Source of the DNA: an uncultured Prevotella sp.
GTDB taxonomy: Bacteria > Bacteroidota > Bacteroidia > Bacteroidales > Bacteroidaceae
Assembly: GCA_900543975.1 (NCBI GenBank)
Contig: UQTI01000002.1
Span: forward strand, 13,056-77,055
DNA length: 64,000 nucleotides
Reading direction: 5' to 3'
The number at the start of each line of letters is the position of its first letter. Position 1 is the first letter of the stretch. The notes below the pieces were generated by a model. The model did not search any database. It worked only from the letters and a program-made list of their open reading frames with translations, and was not told where the DNA came from. This document shows, in pieces, positions 16,880 through 25,981 of the stretch. The translations under genes and the position numbers were made by a program.

Positions 16880-16927
16880 TTGAATGTAATTTTACTTTTA
16901 TGATTTAACTCTTTTCTTTTCGAAATG

Positions 16928-16935
16928 CAAAGATA
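16928..16935 (-). promoter_or_regulatory. Predicted -7 box of the HU gene
   Basis: Minus strand TATCTTTG, matching TAnnTTTG. Confidence 0.5.
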
Positions 16936-17036
16936 CGAGTTTTTCCTTTCATATTAAAATTTTTCTATCTCTTTTTTGTAAATAGGCTCGTTTATTGCCA
17001 TAATTTTACTAAATGAGGAGACTTTTTTGCTATACC

Positions 17037-17825
17037 TTAATAGAAATGAGATTGTTCAAACGCTACGTTGTCAAAGATTATGTGGTCATTTGTCTTGTCG
17101 AGTTTGAACACATAGTTGTTGAACAACAGCGTGTCGCCTTTGATACTGTATTTTCCGTTCACGGCATAATCTTGTCCGTCTGTAATGCTTATCTGGTTGC
17201 CTCTGATGGAGAACGTAAACTCAATATCCTTGCGTGGCGTGCTCCACGATCCTTCTATCCATTTATAATCATCGCTTATCAACCGCGACTCTTCTTCTAT
17301 GCTTGTAGTGTTGTCCACATTGGTTCTCTCAAACAATGTCGACTCGTCGTTGTCACGGTCATCGTCATAATTGGAAAAGACGTTGTTCACGCATCTGGTG
17401 ACAACAATGACAACGACAAACAAGATGGTTACAGCAAAGATGATTGTGCGAACAACTTCTTTTCTGTTTATAAACTGATTGTCTGACTTCTTGTTGAGCT
17501 TGGCCTTGCCGCTGAGGAGCATGCGCAGGTCGGCATATCGGTCTTGAAGGCTTGAGGTGCTGTTTGAACGTTTAGCTTTTGAGCTTCTTCCGTTATATTG
17601 GCTTGTGTGCAGTTTTTTACCATGATCATTGCTTGTTGTCGTGTTTTGACTATACAAGTTGTCGACATTACTGTTTATCTCGTCATCCCCGTTCTTGTCG
17701 TCTTCATTTTCTACATTATATATAAAAGGTGTGCCGCAACGAGGACACACACAAGCCTTTTCCAATATGCCTGGAGCTATTTCCTCTTCAAACTTATATT
17801 TACATTTAGGACATCTTATTTCCAT
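17037..17825 (-). CDS. Zinc-ribbon, single-pass membrane protein of the actin/tubulin-like cluster
   Basis: 262 residues. The N-terminal MJ0042-type zinc ribbon has CPKC (C5, C8) and CPRC (C27, C30). A low-complexity acidic/Ser linker (35-95) follows, then one hydrophobic segment at about 126-145 (IIFAVTILFVVVIVVT), and a C-terminal beta-rich part beginning WIEGSWSTPRKDIEFTF that resembles small lipocalin-like domains (GKYSIKGDTLLFNNYVF). The topology predicts ribbon inside and beta domain outside. It is the last gene of the cluster starting at 25814, 155 bp after the coiled-coil gene. Function unknown. Confidence 0.8.
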   Translation of the reverse strand: MEIRCPKCKYKFEEEIAPGILEKACVCPRCGTPFIYNVENEDDKNGDDEINSNVDNLYSQNTTTSNDHGKKLHTSQYNGRSSKAKRSNSTSSLQDRYADLRMLLSGKAKLNKKSDNQFINRKEVVRTIIFAVTILFVVVIVVTRCVNNVFSNYDDDRDNDESTLFERTNVDNTTSIEEESRLISDDYKWIEGSWSTPRKDIEFTFSIRGNQISITDGQDYAVNGKYSIKGDTLLFNNYVFKLDKTNDHIIFDNVAFEQSHFY

Positions 17826-17980
17826 CTCTTCAAATCATTTTCTGTTTTATGGTTTAATTGTTGGGGTGTTGATAAGCATTCCGTTTTAGAATGCTTGAAT
17901 ATTTATTCCTTATTTTGGTTTTTAGATTTATATTTATCGGCATTTCAGATGTGTTTTGCTTTTCAGCCAACAAGTTCATT

Positions 17981-18619
17981 TTAGCCAACAAACTCGATCT
18001 GGGCTTTTTTGGTTACTTTCCATGTCCCGTCTGTCATCGTTGCTGTTCCTTCCTCACGGGTGATGATGTGTCGAGGAATGGAGCTTGTGGTTGATAGAAT
18101 CTTGCACACGGGTTTTACAAACTGTGACACGGAGATATTGGCTGTGGCCACGGCATCTGGCGTGTTGAGCATGGTGAAACGGCCGTTGACATTGTCTTTG
18201 GTGACAAGACAGTATATTGAGCTTCCAGGTTGTTCCTTTGTGGAAGGTGAACAAAACTCGCCCGAAGGGGTGGGGGCGGAGAAAAACAGAGTTGTCGGTT
18301 CTTCGCTTTTGCTTGCTTCAACAACATCTCTTGCTTCGCTTTTGGCTGATGCTTCATTCTTAACACCCCCATCGTTTCCAACAGAATAAGAGCTCTCTAT
18401 AGACGTGTTTATAGTGGAACCCATGACGTTGTTGTCTTTCAACTTTTTGGCTTCCAAGGTGCTGAGCAGTTGTTCTATTTTCAGATTCTGTTCGTTCAGA
18501 GTCTTTTCTATCTCGTTGTTTTTCTTTTCCAGCTGTTCCAACCGCTCGTTTAGGGCTGCGATGAGCTGCTCTGTCGACTCATCGCTTCCTCCCAACATGT
18601 TTTTAATGAATGATGCCAT
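17981..18619 (-). CDS. Coiled-coil protein of the actin/tubulin-like cluster
   Basis: 212 residues, not recognised as a named family. Residues about 13-62 form a heptad-rich coiled coil (LIAALNERLEQLEKKNNEIE...). A polar linker (65-125) leads to a C-terminal domain of mixed beta character from about 130 (SIYCLVTKDNVNGRFTML) to the end. No signal peptide. It lies 48 bp downstream of the actin-like gene and so is probably its partner or an adaptor. The window gives no direct evidence of its activity. Confidence 0.75.
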   Translation of the reverse strand: MASFIKNMLGGSDESTEQLIAALNERLEQLEKKNNEIEKTLNEQNLKIEQLLSTLEAKKLKDNNVMGSTINTSIESSYSVGNDGGVKNEASAKSEARDVVEASKSEEPTTLFFSAPTPSGEFCSPSTKEQPGSSIYCLVTKDNVNGRFTMLNTPDAVATANISVSQFVKPVCKILSTTSSIPRHIITREEGTATMTDGTWKVTKKAQIEFVG

Positions 18620-18667
18620 TTTTTTTCAGGTTTCCTGTTTTAAGATTGATATCGTTCATGGAGCGTC

Positions 18668-21600
18668 TCATTCGTCCTTGAGGTTCTCAATGAGATTGTC
18701 GCGGATTGCTCCGATGATGGGATAGAAGAACACGGCATCTTCTATTATGTCGTTGCCGTTTTTCTCTTCCATGTTGCGGTTCATAAATTGCCATCCGTTA
18801 GCCAAATGGTGCTCCAGATCTTTGCCCACGAGCTGTCTGAAGGTCTGAAGGGCTTTATAGTTGACGAGGAAGGTGTCGACGATATGGATGTCGTCGCACA
18901 TTGTGTTGAAGAAGTTGTTAAACTCTTCCACGCTCTTCACCACCATGTCGCGCACCTCTTGATGCTGCATGTCGTCATAGCGAATTTGCTCCTTGTCTGT
19001 GTTTGAGAACACATATTTGAGATTGCTGTCGTAGCTGTCGAGCATGGTGTTGAGCTTCTCCACATCCATTATGCCTGACGCTGTCCGTGTTTGCATGAGA
19101 GCACCACGGCAGGTTATCTGCTTTGGTTCGTTGCGTTCCATGATCACGCTCAGACCATCTTCGCCAGCGGTCTGACCATACACCTTTTCAAAGATGTAAC
19201 GTGTTATTTGGTCGAGGTCGCGTTGTGATCCAACGATGTCGAGCACCTTTGACCCTGTGCCGCTGAACATGACGCTTCTCGGCATCTCTATCTGTCGATG
19301 GCGCATCATGCTGGCAACATAATAGATTATAGCGCTGTAGAAATAGACAAACACCACTTTGCGCGTTGTGTCCTCGTTCAGACGCAGATTATAGCTGAAC
19401 GTGTCGTTTCCGCGTGTCACCTTGTTGTTCTCTATGGAGAAGAGGAAGGCGTTTATGTCCTCCGATCTGCGCTTGTTCTCAATGTCTGCAAGAATGCCGC
19501 TAAGCTCACCGTAGCGGTCGTCGTCGCCATCGAAAAGCTGTCTGAAATAATGGACATATTTTTGTGTCATGGGGTTGCTGTCGCCGTGTGGCACATCGCT
19601 AAACGCGTCGCCAAACAGCACGTTGGCGGCAAATCTGAATGATGTCACTATTGACGGTTGGCTTGCTCCTGGTTCAAAGACTACAACGTCGCTGGACCCG
19701 CCGCCAATGTCGATGCTGGCCACGCTCGATGCTGCTCCTCTAAACTTGCTTGAACATTTGTAATAATAGTAGGGCGCTACAGATTCTGACATCTGCACAA
19801 TGTTGTCGGCAGCATTTCGCAGGCCGAAGACGTTGCCCATAATCTTGTTCCACATTTCGCCCATTTTTCTTACGTTTCCTACCTTCATGCTTAAAGGGTA
19901 GAACCACACAAGGCGTGTTTTCTGCAAGTCGCCGTTTCCCAACAGCACCTTGGTGCGCATGAGCAGGGCCAGCTCGGTGAGCAGAGCTTTCACTCTTTTG
20001 TTGGCTGTTGTTTCTGTGCTCCATTTGAGGTTGGCCACAATGCGGTTGCCGTAGCCCACACTTTCTTTCTCATAAATGAACGGCAGGTTGGCATCGCCAA
20101 GACTCACAATCTCGTCGATGGTCGTTGCGTCCATGCGTTCACTTTCAGAAAGGGCTGTGCGCAGAGGGAAAGCATAGTCGGCTCCAATCTCTTTGGGAAG
20201 CAACTCTTGCTTCATCAACGCGTCATAGAGAAGATTGCTGCCGTTGTAGAGCGTGGCGAGCAGACGTTCGCGCGTTGTCGACTGCAACGTGAACGTCTCG
20301 GGTTGGCCTCCTTCTTGAATGCACTCTATGTGGGTGTTGGTCGTTCCGAAGTCGACAGCAAAGGTGTAGCTCTCGTGTCCTTCAATGTGGTCAGCCCATT
20401 TGGGACAGATGACACCTTGTGTCAGGCAGTTGCCGTCGGCATCGGAGAGCGCGAGCTGCATATAGTCAAACTCGTCGGTCACGCGATAATAGGTTGTGCC
20501 GACGCGCTTCTCTGCCTTCATGCTGCGTTCTCTGCGGCATAAATGGTCTGGTGCCACTTCGCTCATGTAGCCGTTGTGCATGAAGGAGAGGTCCAAATGG
20601 CAATGTTCCATCTGTCCGATGGCTCTATCCACGAGTTGCACGTTATACTGGTTCAGACCCTTGCATCTTACGAAGGGGAACAGGGCTACGGCGAAAGGCA
20701 CGGTGATGAAATGGCCTCTGTTGTTCTTTGCATCGAACGAGAGATCCCCGTTTTGCGACTCTAAATATGTTCTTGTTAGGGTTATGAATGCTCCTTGCTT
20801 CCTTACCGGAATGCGCAGGATGACCTTCACGCTTTCCGTGGCACCCATGCAGCTGCGTTTCATCTCGAACATGGGTAGTCCTGCCACCGTGCCCCATAGG
20901 TCGGCAGCATTGAAATAGCGGAAGAACAGAGGTTTTATAGGCAAGAGAAAGCTCTTTGCATCGTTCGTGGCTCCTGTGTCAACACTTGCTATGTTGCCAT
21001 TAAAGAAGCACTGGTCATCGATGGTGTAGTCGAGCTTAATGAGCGATGGCTGAAGGAAATCGTCATCGGTAAGCCAAGCATATTGGTGCGTTGTGGCAGG
21101 CAGAGTGCGTTGCTCGGGCTCCATTGCATAGTCTTTAGGTGTGATGTGTATGGCATCATCCCAATTGTTGGTTATGTATCGCCATGGGTTTGCAGCCGTT
21201 GCGTTAAGATCGTTCTGCAGCACGAGAGGCATGTGTTCCTCGTTGTCGGCTTTGCGTGTAGGTCGTAGCATGAAATCGCTCTGCTTGATGTTTTCCAGAA
21301 TGTCTTGACGCTTTATGCCGTAGAGCGGCATTCCAAGCGTTTCCAAACCACCTTCAAGCTGCTTGTAGTTGCTGTACAGAAAGTTGCGTGCTCTGTCCAC
21401 ACTCTCAATGTCGAGGGCCATTGGGTTTCCTATTTCTCTGACAATCTCGTCGTGCAGCTGTTGAGGCATGAATTCCATGCAGCGTATAATGTAGCTGTTC
21501 ACCTCGCCGCACCACTCTTTAAGTTGTGGGTAGGCGGTGAAGAGGGCGTAAATGTATTTTACAAAATGTGGTTCCCTCATGTAAAGAGGTCTCCATGAGT

Positions 21601-22159
21601 CGAAGAGCTTCACGTTCTGTTCCACCTGTAGGTCTATGAGTCCCTTCTCTGCGTTGGGTGAAGCCATGAACAGGGTTACGGGCGATGTGGAACCAATGAC
21701 CTGGTTGCCGTAAACAAGGAAGAAAATGTTGTCCATCTTGTCAAAGTTGAACGCTTCCTTGTCTTGCTCAAGAAACATCTCTATGGTTTCGCCTAGAAGA
21801 CGGTGCTGCGGGTTCTCCTTCAGTCGTGCTGTCTCTGCCGTTTTGTTCCATTTTATGATGTGCAGTTTTGTTCCCAACTCTTCCAGGTTGAAGAACAGTT
21901 GTGCAATGTCCAACGCACCGGCCACAAGCTTTTCGTCCATCAGCTCGCCTTGCAGGTTATTGTGCATGGCGAGTCGTTGGAATGCGTTCTTTACAAGGTC
22001 CATCTGTGCAAACGGGCTTGGTATGGCTGTGCGCGGTTTTTGTGACAGTCCGCCGTTTGGATCGGCAATCATATCAATCTCGTCGGCCGAGTATTGGCTG
22101 TTGAGTTCGATCCATCCTTCACCTGTGGTTTTGTTGTTGTAAGATAATATGTTGCTCAT
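18668..22159 (-). CDS. Giant actin/Hsp70-fold ATPase (SrfB-like class)
   Basis: 1163 residues from the ATG at 22159, where MSNILSYNN begins. Residues 1-590 are of unknown fold. The actin/Hsp70/sugar-kinase ATPase core follows: phosphate-1 VDFGTTNTHIE (602-612), phosphate-2 SIDIGGGSSD (814-823) and adenosine motif MFSGTGSK (964-971). These are the three signature loops of the superfamily, correctly ordered and spaced. Size and DFGTTNT loop recall the SrfB class of large Hsp70-like proteins. No signal peptide or membrane segment, so cytoplasmic. It follows the tubulin-like gene by 16 bp, so the two are almost certainly co-translated in one operon. Confidence 0.85.
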   Translation of the reverse strand: MSNILSYNNKTTGEGWIELNSQYSADEIDMIADPNGGLSQKPRTAIPSPFAQMDLVKNAFQRLAMHNNLQGELMDEKLVAGALDIAQLFFNLEELGTKLHIIKWNKTAETARLKENPQHRLLGETIEMFLEQDKEAFNFDKMDNIFFLVYGNQVIGSTSPVTLFMASPNAEKGLIDLQVEQNVKLFDSWRPLYMREPHFVKYIYALFTAYPQLKEWCGEVNSYIIRCMEFMPQQLHDEIVREIGNPMALDIESVDRARNFLYSNYKQLEGGLETLGMPLYGIKRQDILENIKQSDFMLRPTRKADNEEHMPLVLQNDLNATAANPWRYITNNWDDAIHITPKDYAMEPEQRTLPATTHQYAWLTDDDFLQPSLIKLDYTIDDQCFFNGNIASVDTGATNDAKSFLLPIKPLFFRYFNAADLWGTVAGLPMFEMKRSCMGATESVKVILRIPVRKQGAFITLTRTYLESQNGDLSFDAKNNRGHFITVPFAVALFPFVRCKGLNQYNVQLVDRAIGQMEHCHLDLSFMHNGYMSEVAPDHLCRRERSMKAEKRVGTTYYRVTDEFDYMQLALSDADGNCLTQGVICPKWADHIEGHESYTFAVDFGTTNTHIECIQEGGQPETFTLQSTTRERLLATLYNGSNLLYDALMKQELLPKEIGADYAFPLRTALSESERMDATTIDEIVSLGDANLPFIYEKESVGYGNRIVANLKWSTETTANKRVKALLTELALLMRTKVLLGNGDLQKTRLVWFYPLSMKVGNVRKMGEMWNKIMGNVFGLRNAADNIVQMSESVAPYYYYKCSSKFRGAASSVASIDIGGGSSDVVVFEPGASQPSIVTSFRFAANVLFGDAFSDVPHGDSNPMTQKYVHYFRQLFDGDDDRYGELSGILADIENKRRSEDINAFLFSIENNKVTRGNDTFSYNLRLNEDTTRKVVFVYFYSAIIYYVASMMRHRQIEMPRSVMFSGTGSKVLDIVGSQRDLDQITRYIFEKVYGQTAGEDGLSVIMERNEPKQITCRGALMQTRTASGIMDVEKLNTMLDSYDSNLKYVFSNTDKEQIRYDDMQHQEVRDMVVKSVEEFNNFFNTMCDDIHIVDTFLVNYKALQTFRQLVGKDLEHHLANGWQFMNRNMEEKNGNDIIEDAVFFYPIIGAIRDNLIENLKDE

Positions 22160-22175
22160 TTTTTTCTTCTTGTGT

Positions 22176-23720
22176 TTACACCACGCCGTTGAATTTGTCG
22201 TCCACAATCTTGTCTAACGTCTCGTTGAGGAGCGTCATAAGGCGTGTGGCCACTTGTGACGAGTTGAAACGCGATGCTTTGACAGCTTTCTGAGATGCCG
22301 AATTCATGGCGGAGAGTACTGTCTTGTAGTCTATTGTCGATTTGAGAAATCCTGTTTTCGGCTCAATGTCGCGCAAGCAGTCTTTAAGTTTGTCTGTGTC
22401 AAGGTTGAATGGTTCAAAGCTTCGCTGGTTGGCTTTCAGCTCCCTTAGCCATTGCAGGTAAGCCACGAAGAATCCGCCAGTCAGCGTTGTGAAGAACGTT
22501 GTTGTGAAGAACGTCTTCGTAAGCTCGGGCTTGTCTTGTGTGAAACCGCGTCCCACATCGTTCTTCAACTGATGCGTTATGTACATGTAAGCTAGATGAA
22601 ACTTAGCCATCTGTTTGTCTATGACCATTCTTGTTGGCAGACCGAGGTCTTTCAGCGTTACAGCCAACTTGTTCGCTGCCAAGCCATATTCTTTGAATAT
22701 CGGGTTTGTTGCCACTCCGTTTGCCGTGTGCAGTTTGTCGTCGGGTATCTGAAGAAAGTCAATTATTGCCAATGCTCCCACAAACTCCACGATGTGGGCA
22801 TCGTTTCGTTGCCCGTTGCCTCCGGGGTCGTTGAAATAGGGTGTTGACGGCACTTCGTCGCCAACATAGTAGCAAGCGTTTATTCTTGACAGTCCAGTGT
22901 CCTTGCCATCGCGTTTTATGCCTGTCAGGTTGTCGTGATAATAGAACAGTGCCGATTTGGTTTTGCTTATGAAGTCGGCGCGTGAAATGGGGCTGTTCTC
23001 GTCTTGCTGAATGTTGAAATAGGGTAGAACGGTGAGTGCTCCAATTTTTGCATCGCGCAGGTCTCCACGGTTGCTTACGTTGGCGTTCATAGCCGCTCCC
23101 CTAATGTTTTTCACGATTACAGGATAGCCAGCTGCTCCCGTTCCTCCAAAAATAGAGCTTACCACGAACACGCGGTCTGTCTTTTGGAACACGTTCGAAA
23201 ACTGTTTAAACTCGTTGCTGTCCTTGAACATGTTCAGGGCCACGCTGCCAATGTTCGGGCTTCCGACGAAGCCAATGTCCATTTTTGTGTCAAGCTGCGC
23301 GCGAGAAAACATCATGGAGCAAAGAGCTTGGTTGGCGCTGTCGAGGGTGTTGAAAGAAATGAAGGAAGCAAACTTTTTAGAGTCTACTCCTCCCATATTG
23401 AACAGGAAAGTGTCGGGGAGCTCTTCTGCTGCAGGTATAATGTCGCTTAGTGTGGAAATCTTTGCTGCGAAAAATCCGGCGTCCACATCGCTGCGCTCAC
23501 CGTAAAGCTCCTTTCTTATCTGTTTATATCCTCGAAGCAGATTTTCTGTGCGCTTGAGGTCTTCATTGGCCTTGTGCGGGTCAATAATCATGGGCACAAT
23601 CTCAAGAGGCATGTTGTGACCATCGGCATCAGTAGGCAGAATGCCTGCTGCAAGCTGCATGACGAGCGGTCTGAGCACTCTTGAGCCCGTGCCGCCTACA
23701 AGGAATAGAAATAGTCTCAC
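22176..23720 (-). CDS. Divergent tubulin/FtsZ-like GTPase
   Basis: 514 residues. It opens with a Rossmann-type strand-loop MRLFLFLVGGTGSRVLRPLV, as in tubulin-like proteins, and has the tubulin signature region VVSSIFGGTGAAGYPVI at 187-202 (GGTG at 192-195; the family form is GGGTGSG). A conserved NIGSVALNMF lies before it. It resembles the tubulin-like families described apart from FtsZ rather than FtsZ itself. The C-terminal 130 residues are helical. It is cytoplasmic and lies between a small membrane protein gene and the actin-like gene. GTP binding and polymerisation are inferred only. Confidence 0.75.
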   Translation of the reverse strand: MRLFLFLVGGTGSRVLRPLVMQLAAGILPTDADGHNMPLEIVPMIIDPHKANEDLKRTENLLRGYKQIRKELYGERSDVDAGFFAAKISTLSDIIPAAEELPDTFLFNMGGVDSKKFASFISFNTLDSANQALCSMMFSRAQLDTKMDIGFVGSPNIGSVALNMFKDSNEFKQFSNVFQKTDRVFVVSSIFGGTGAAGYPVIVKNIRGAAMNANVSNRGDLRDAKIGALTVLPYFNIQQDENSPISRADFISKTKSALFYYHDNLTGIKRDGKDTGLSRINACYYVGDEVPSTPYFNDPGGNGQRNDAHIVEFVGALAIIDFLQIPDDKLHTANGVATNPIFKEYGLAANKLAVTLKDLGLPTRMVIDKQMAKFHLAYMYITHQLKNDVGRGFTQDKPELTKTFFTTTFFTTLTGGFFVAYLQWLRELKANQRSFEPFNLDTDKLKDCLRDIEPKTGFLKSTIDYKTVLSAMNSASQKAVKASRFNSSQVATRLMTLLNETLDKIVDDKFNGVV

Positions 23721-23847
23721 TTTTTTGTTGTTAAGTTACGAGTTATGAGCTTTTTAGCTTCTTGTAATGAACGAATGAAGGAACGTGTGCTGACGGGTGT
23801 GTCGTGCTACGTTTCTTTCCTACTTTGTAAATGAACCTGTCCTTCTC

Positions 23848-24291
23848 CTACTCGGGGAATGGTGTGTGTCGGCAGTTGGAGCTCCACCATCTCATGGCAA
23901 ATGAAGCCACGATGAAGAGCACGGCCTCTATCAATGTTTCGCACAGGACAAAATGGAATGCTGGTACACCAAAGTAGAGTTGCATCTGTTCCATAGTGCT
24001 TGTTATGTGGAAATAGCTTGCCAGACCGCTCACCACGATGGCACAGCCTAACATAACAGCCCAATGATACCAGCGCGAGAACCTTACAGAGTTTATAACG
24101 TAGTAGAACACAGCTGCAAATGCCCAAGCTGTTACAACGACAATCATGGCGTTGCTGAAATAGAGATGACTATTGTACATCTCGTTAGAGAACTCTGTGT
24201 CGTAGAACAGACTTTCGAAAATCTGTGCCGGAAAGACGAGCATCAGAACTGAAATTACGATGCCGCCAATGAGTAATATGCCGTTCTTCAT
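23848..24291 (-). CDS. Small multi-pass membrane protein of the cluster
   Basis: 147 residues with four hydrophobic stretches: about 4-25, 48-68, 78-96 and 113-135. No catalytic motif and no family recognised. It lies 20 bp downstream of the lipoprotein gene and 127 bp upstream of the tubulin-like gene, all on the minus strand. It may anchor the cytoplasmic filament-type proteins to the inner membrane, which is an inference from position alone. Confidence 0.75.
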   Translation of the reverse strand: MKNGILLIGGIVISVLMLVFPAQIFESLFYDTEFSNEMYNSHLYFSNAMIVVVTAWAFAAVFYYVINSVRFSRWYHWAVMLGCAIVVSGLASYFHITSTMEQMQLYFGVPAFHFVLCETLIEAVLFIVASFAMRWWSSNCRHTPFPE

Positions 24292-24311
24292 TTTCTTTTT
24301 TTCAATTGTTT

Positions 24312-25814
24312 TTATTCCATCTCAAGTTTTATCTCAAAATGTCCCTCTCCACTACTGTTACGTTGATAAGAATCGTAAATGCCGCCGAGGAGATATTTCA
24401 GGGCGAAGGTGGTGCTTTTAAATGATGGCGCTTGCATGTTGGTGTCATCATCGCTTGACGATTCGTTAATCCACGTTGGCAGGTTATTGCGCAATTTTAT
24501 CACAACCTCTTGTTTGTGGTTTATCTTTTTTGTTTCAAGCACAAAGATGTGTGTTGCCGAGCCAATGTATTTCTTTTCTGCCGGTGTGATGTCCTGTCGC
24601 TTTATTGGTGTAATGGCGCATATTTTTACAGGGTCGTCAGAGCTCACCTCATAGTTGTTCTTGTTGCAGAGCGTGTTCTTGTCGATGAGCATGCCTCCGA
24701 GGTCAACAGCAAGAGCCAAACGAATGTCTCCCGAATTAGGATCGGCCTCCATGTTCTCAACGCGTGTTATCTGCGAGCCTTGTCCGCGCACAGGCTGGAA
24801 TCGCCCTCTTATGGCATCGTTGCGTAGAAGCAACGAGTAGTGGGGGTGGTAAATGGGAGCTGCCTCAAAAAGGCACATCTGCTCGAAGCCAGGCAGATTG
24901 TTAAACTGTGCGAACGTGCTGTAGTTCTGGTCTTTTGTAAGTCGAGCCATGTTGGCGTTGCTTCCCACTACAATGATGTAGTAGGGGCGTTGCCCGTTGT
25001 AGGCCAGTCCTTTAGACGGACTGTTGTATGGGTAATAGAGTCCGTTGTAGCTGCTGTTCATCTTTATCACAAGCATGGCCTTGTTTTTTACGCTTGTTTT
25101 GAAAACAGCGTTTGTCATGCCTTGTGCTTCTGCAAACACCTTTTGTGGGTTTACGCCTTGCATGGCTCGTGTAGAGTAGATCATGTCGGTCACCAATATG
25201 GACAGGTCGTCTTGCGAGGTGTTGTTGAGAATGGTGTCGAAGATCCGTGCAAAGTCGGTGTAGGAAGCGTCCCCCAAACCCTTTGTCGCTTCAAAGATGT
25301 TGTTGTCGGCAATGAAGCTGCTTAGACCTTTAGGGTATGGGGTTATGGTGCTGTTGACGACAAAGATCTTGCCGTCACCACCTTCTGATGGCATGCTGTT
25401 AAGCAGCTTCACAATGGCTGCCTTAAACCGTCCGTCGCCCTGAGGCGCGTCATACGCCGTCATGCTTCCTGAACGCTCAAGATAGAAATTGACCTTGATG
25501 TGGTTGCTTGCTCCTACGCCCGTAAACATTATCTCCAAGGGCGGACGTCGTTGGGCGAACATGTCGCTTATGTAAGCCTTCACCTTTTCTGTGTCCATGC
25601 TGTCGCCGTTGTAAAACTCGCTCATCTTTGCCTTGTGGCTGTCTATGAACGAGGTTATGCGTGCCCAGTCGGCATTGTCGATGGTTGCGTCTTCTGCCGC
25701 CAGCTCCACGAGCATGCGGTCGAAGGTGTTATGTGTTTCGTCCGTGCAAGCCGCCAATGTTATTGTTGTGGCAGCTATTGCACCGGCAAGAATGGTTCTA
25801 ATTGTTTTGTTCAT
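24312..25814 (-). CDS. vWA-like lipoprotein, first gene of the actin/tubulin-like cluster
   Basis: 500 residues from the ATG at 25814. A lipoprotein signal peptide ends at LAAC (Cys23), so the mature protein is lipid-anchored. Residues about 105-300 look like a von Willebrand A domain: NFYLERSGSM (109-118) stands where the MIDAS DxSxS is expected, with Glu replacing Asp, and SILVTDMIYS (205-214) gives the later T/D element. The C-terminal ~150 residues contain VKICAITPIKRQ and end in a beta-rich EGHFEIKLEME. The exact role is unknown. It starts the operon; a minus-strand TATTTTTG box lies about 56 bp upstream. Confidence 0.8.
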   Translation of the reverse strand: MNKTIRTILAGAIAATTITLAACTDETHNTFDRMLVELAAEDATIDNADWARITSFIDSHKAKMSEFYNGDSMDTEKVKAYISDMFAQRRPPLEIMFTGVGASNHIKVNFYLERSGSMTAYDAPQGDGRFKAAIVKLLNSMPSEGGDGKIFVVNSTITPYPKGLSSFIADNNIFEATKGLGDASYTDFARIFDTILNNTSQDDLSILVTDMIYSTRAMQGVNPQKVFAEAQGMTNAVFKTSVKNKAMLVIKMNSSYNGLYYPYNSPSKGLAYNGQRPYYIIVVGSNANMARLTKDQNYSTFAQFNNLPGFEQMCLFEAAPIYHPHYSLLLRNDAIRGRFQPVRGQGSQITRVENMEADPNSGDIRLALAVDLGGMLIDKNTLCNKNNYEVSSDDPVKICAITPIKRQDITPAEKKYIGSATHIFVLETKKINHKQEVVIKLRNNLPTWINESSSDDDTNMQAPSFKSTTFALKYLLGGIYDSYQRNSSGEGHFEIKLEME

Positions 25815-25869
25815 GAACGTTAGACGTTGTGTTTGGTCTTTTTGTTGCGTTGTGTTAAACAACATGATG

Positions 25870-25877
25870 CAAAAATA
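25870..25877 (-). promoter_or_regulatory. Predicted -7 box of the actin/tubulin-like cluster
   Basis: Minus-strand TATTTTTG fits TAnnTTTG and lies upstream of the lipoprotein start. No convincing -33 element. Confidence 0.4.
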
Positions 25878-25981
25878 CAAAAAATATTTTAATTATGTGC
25901 TCAAAATCAATATATTTGACCTTGTTGTCTGTTATTTTTTGTTCTTCTCCTGTTGCCTGCTTCTTAAGCCGAAACGTGTTG

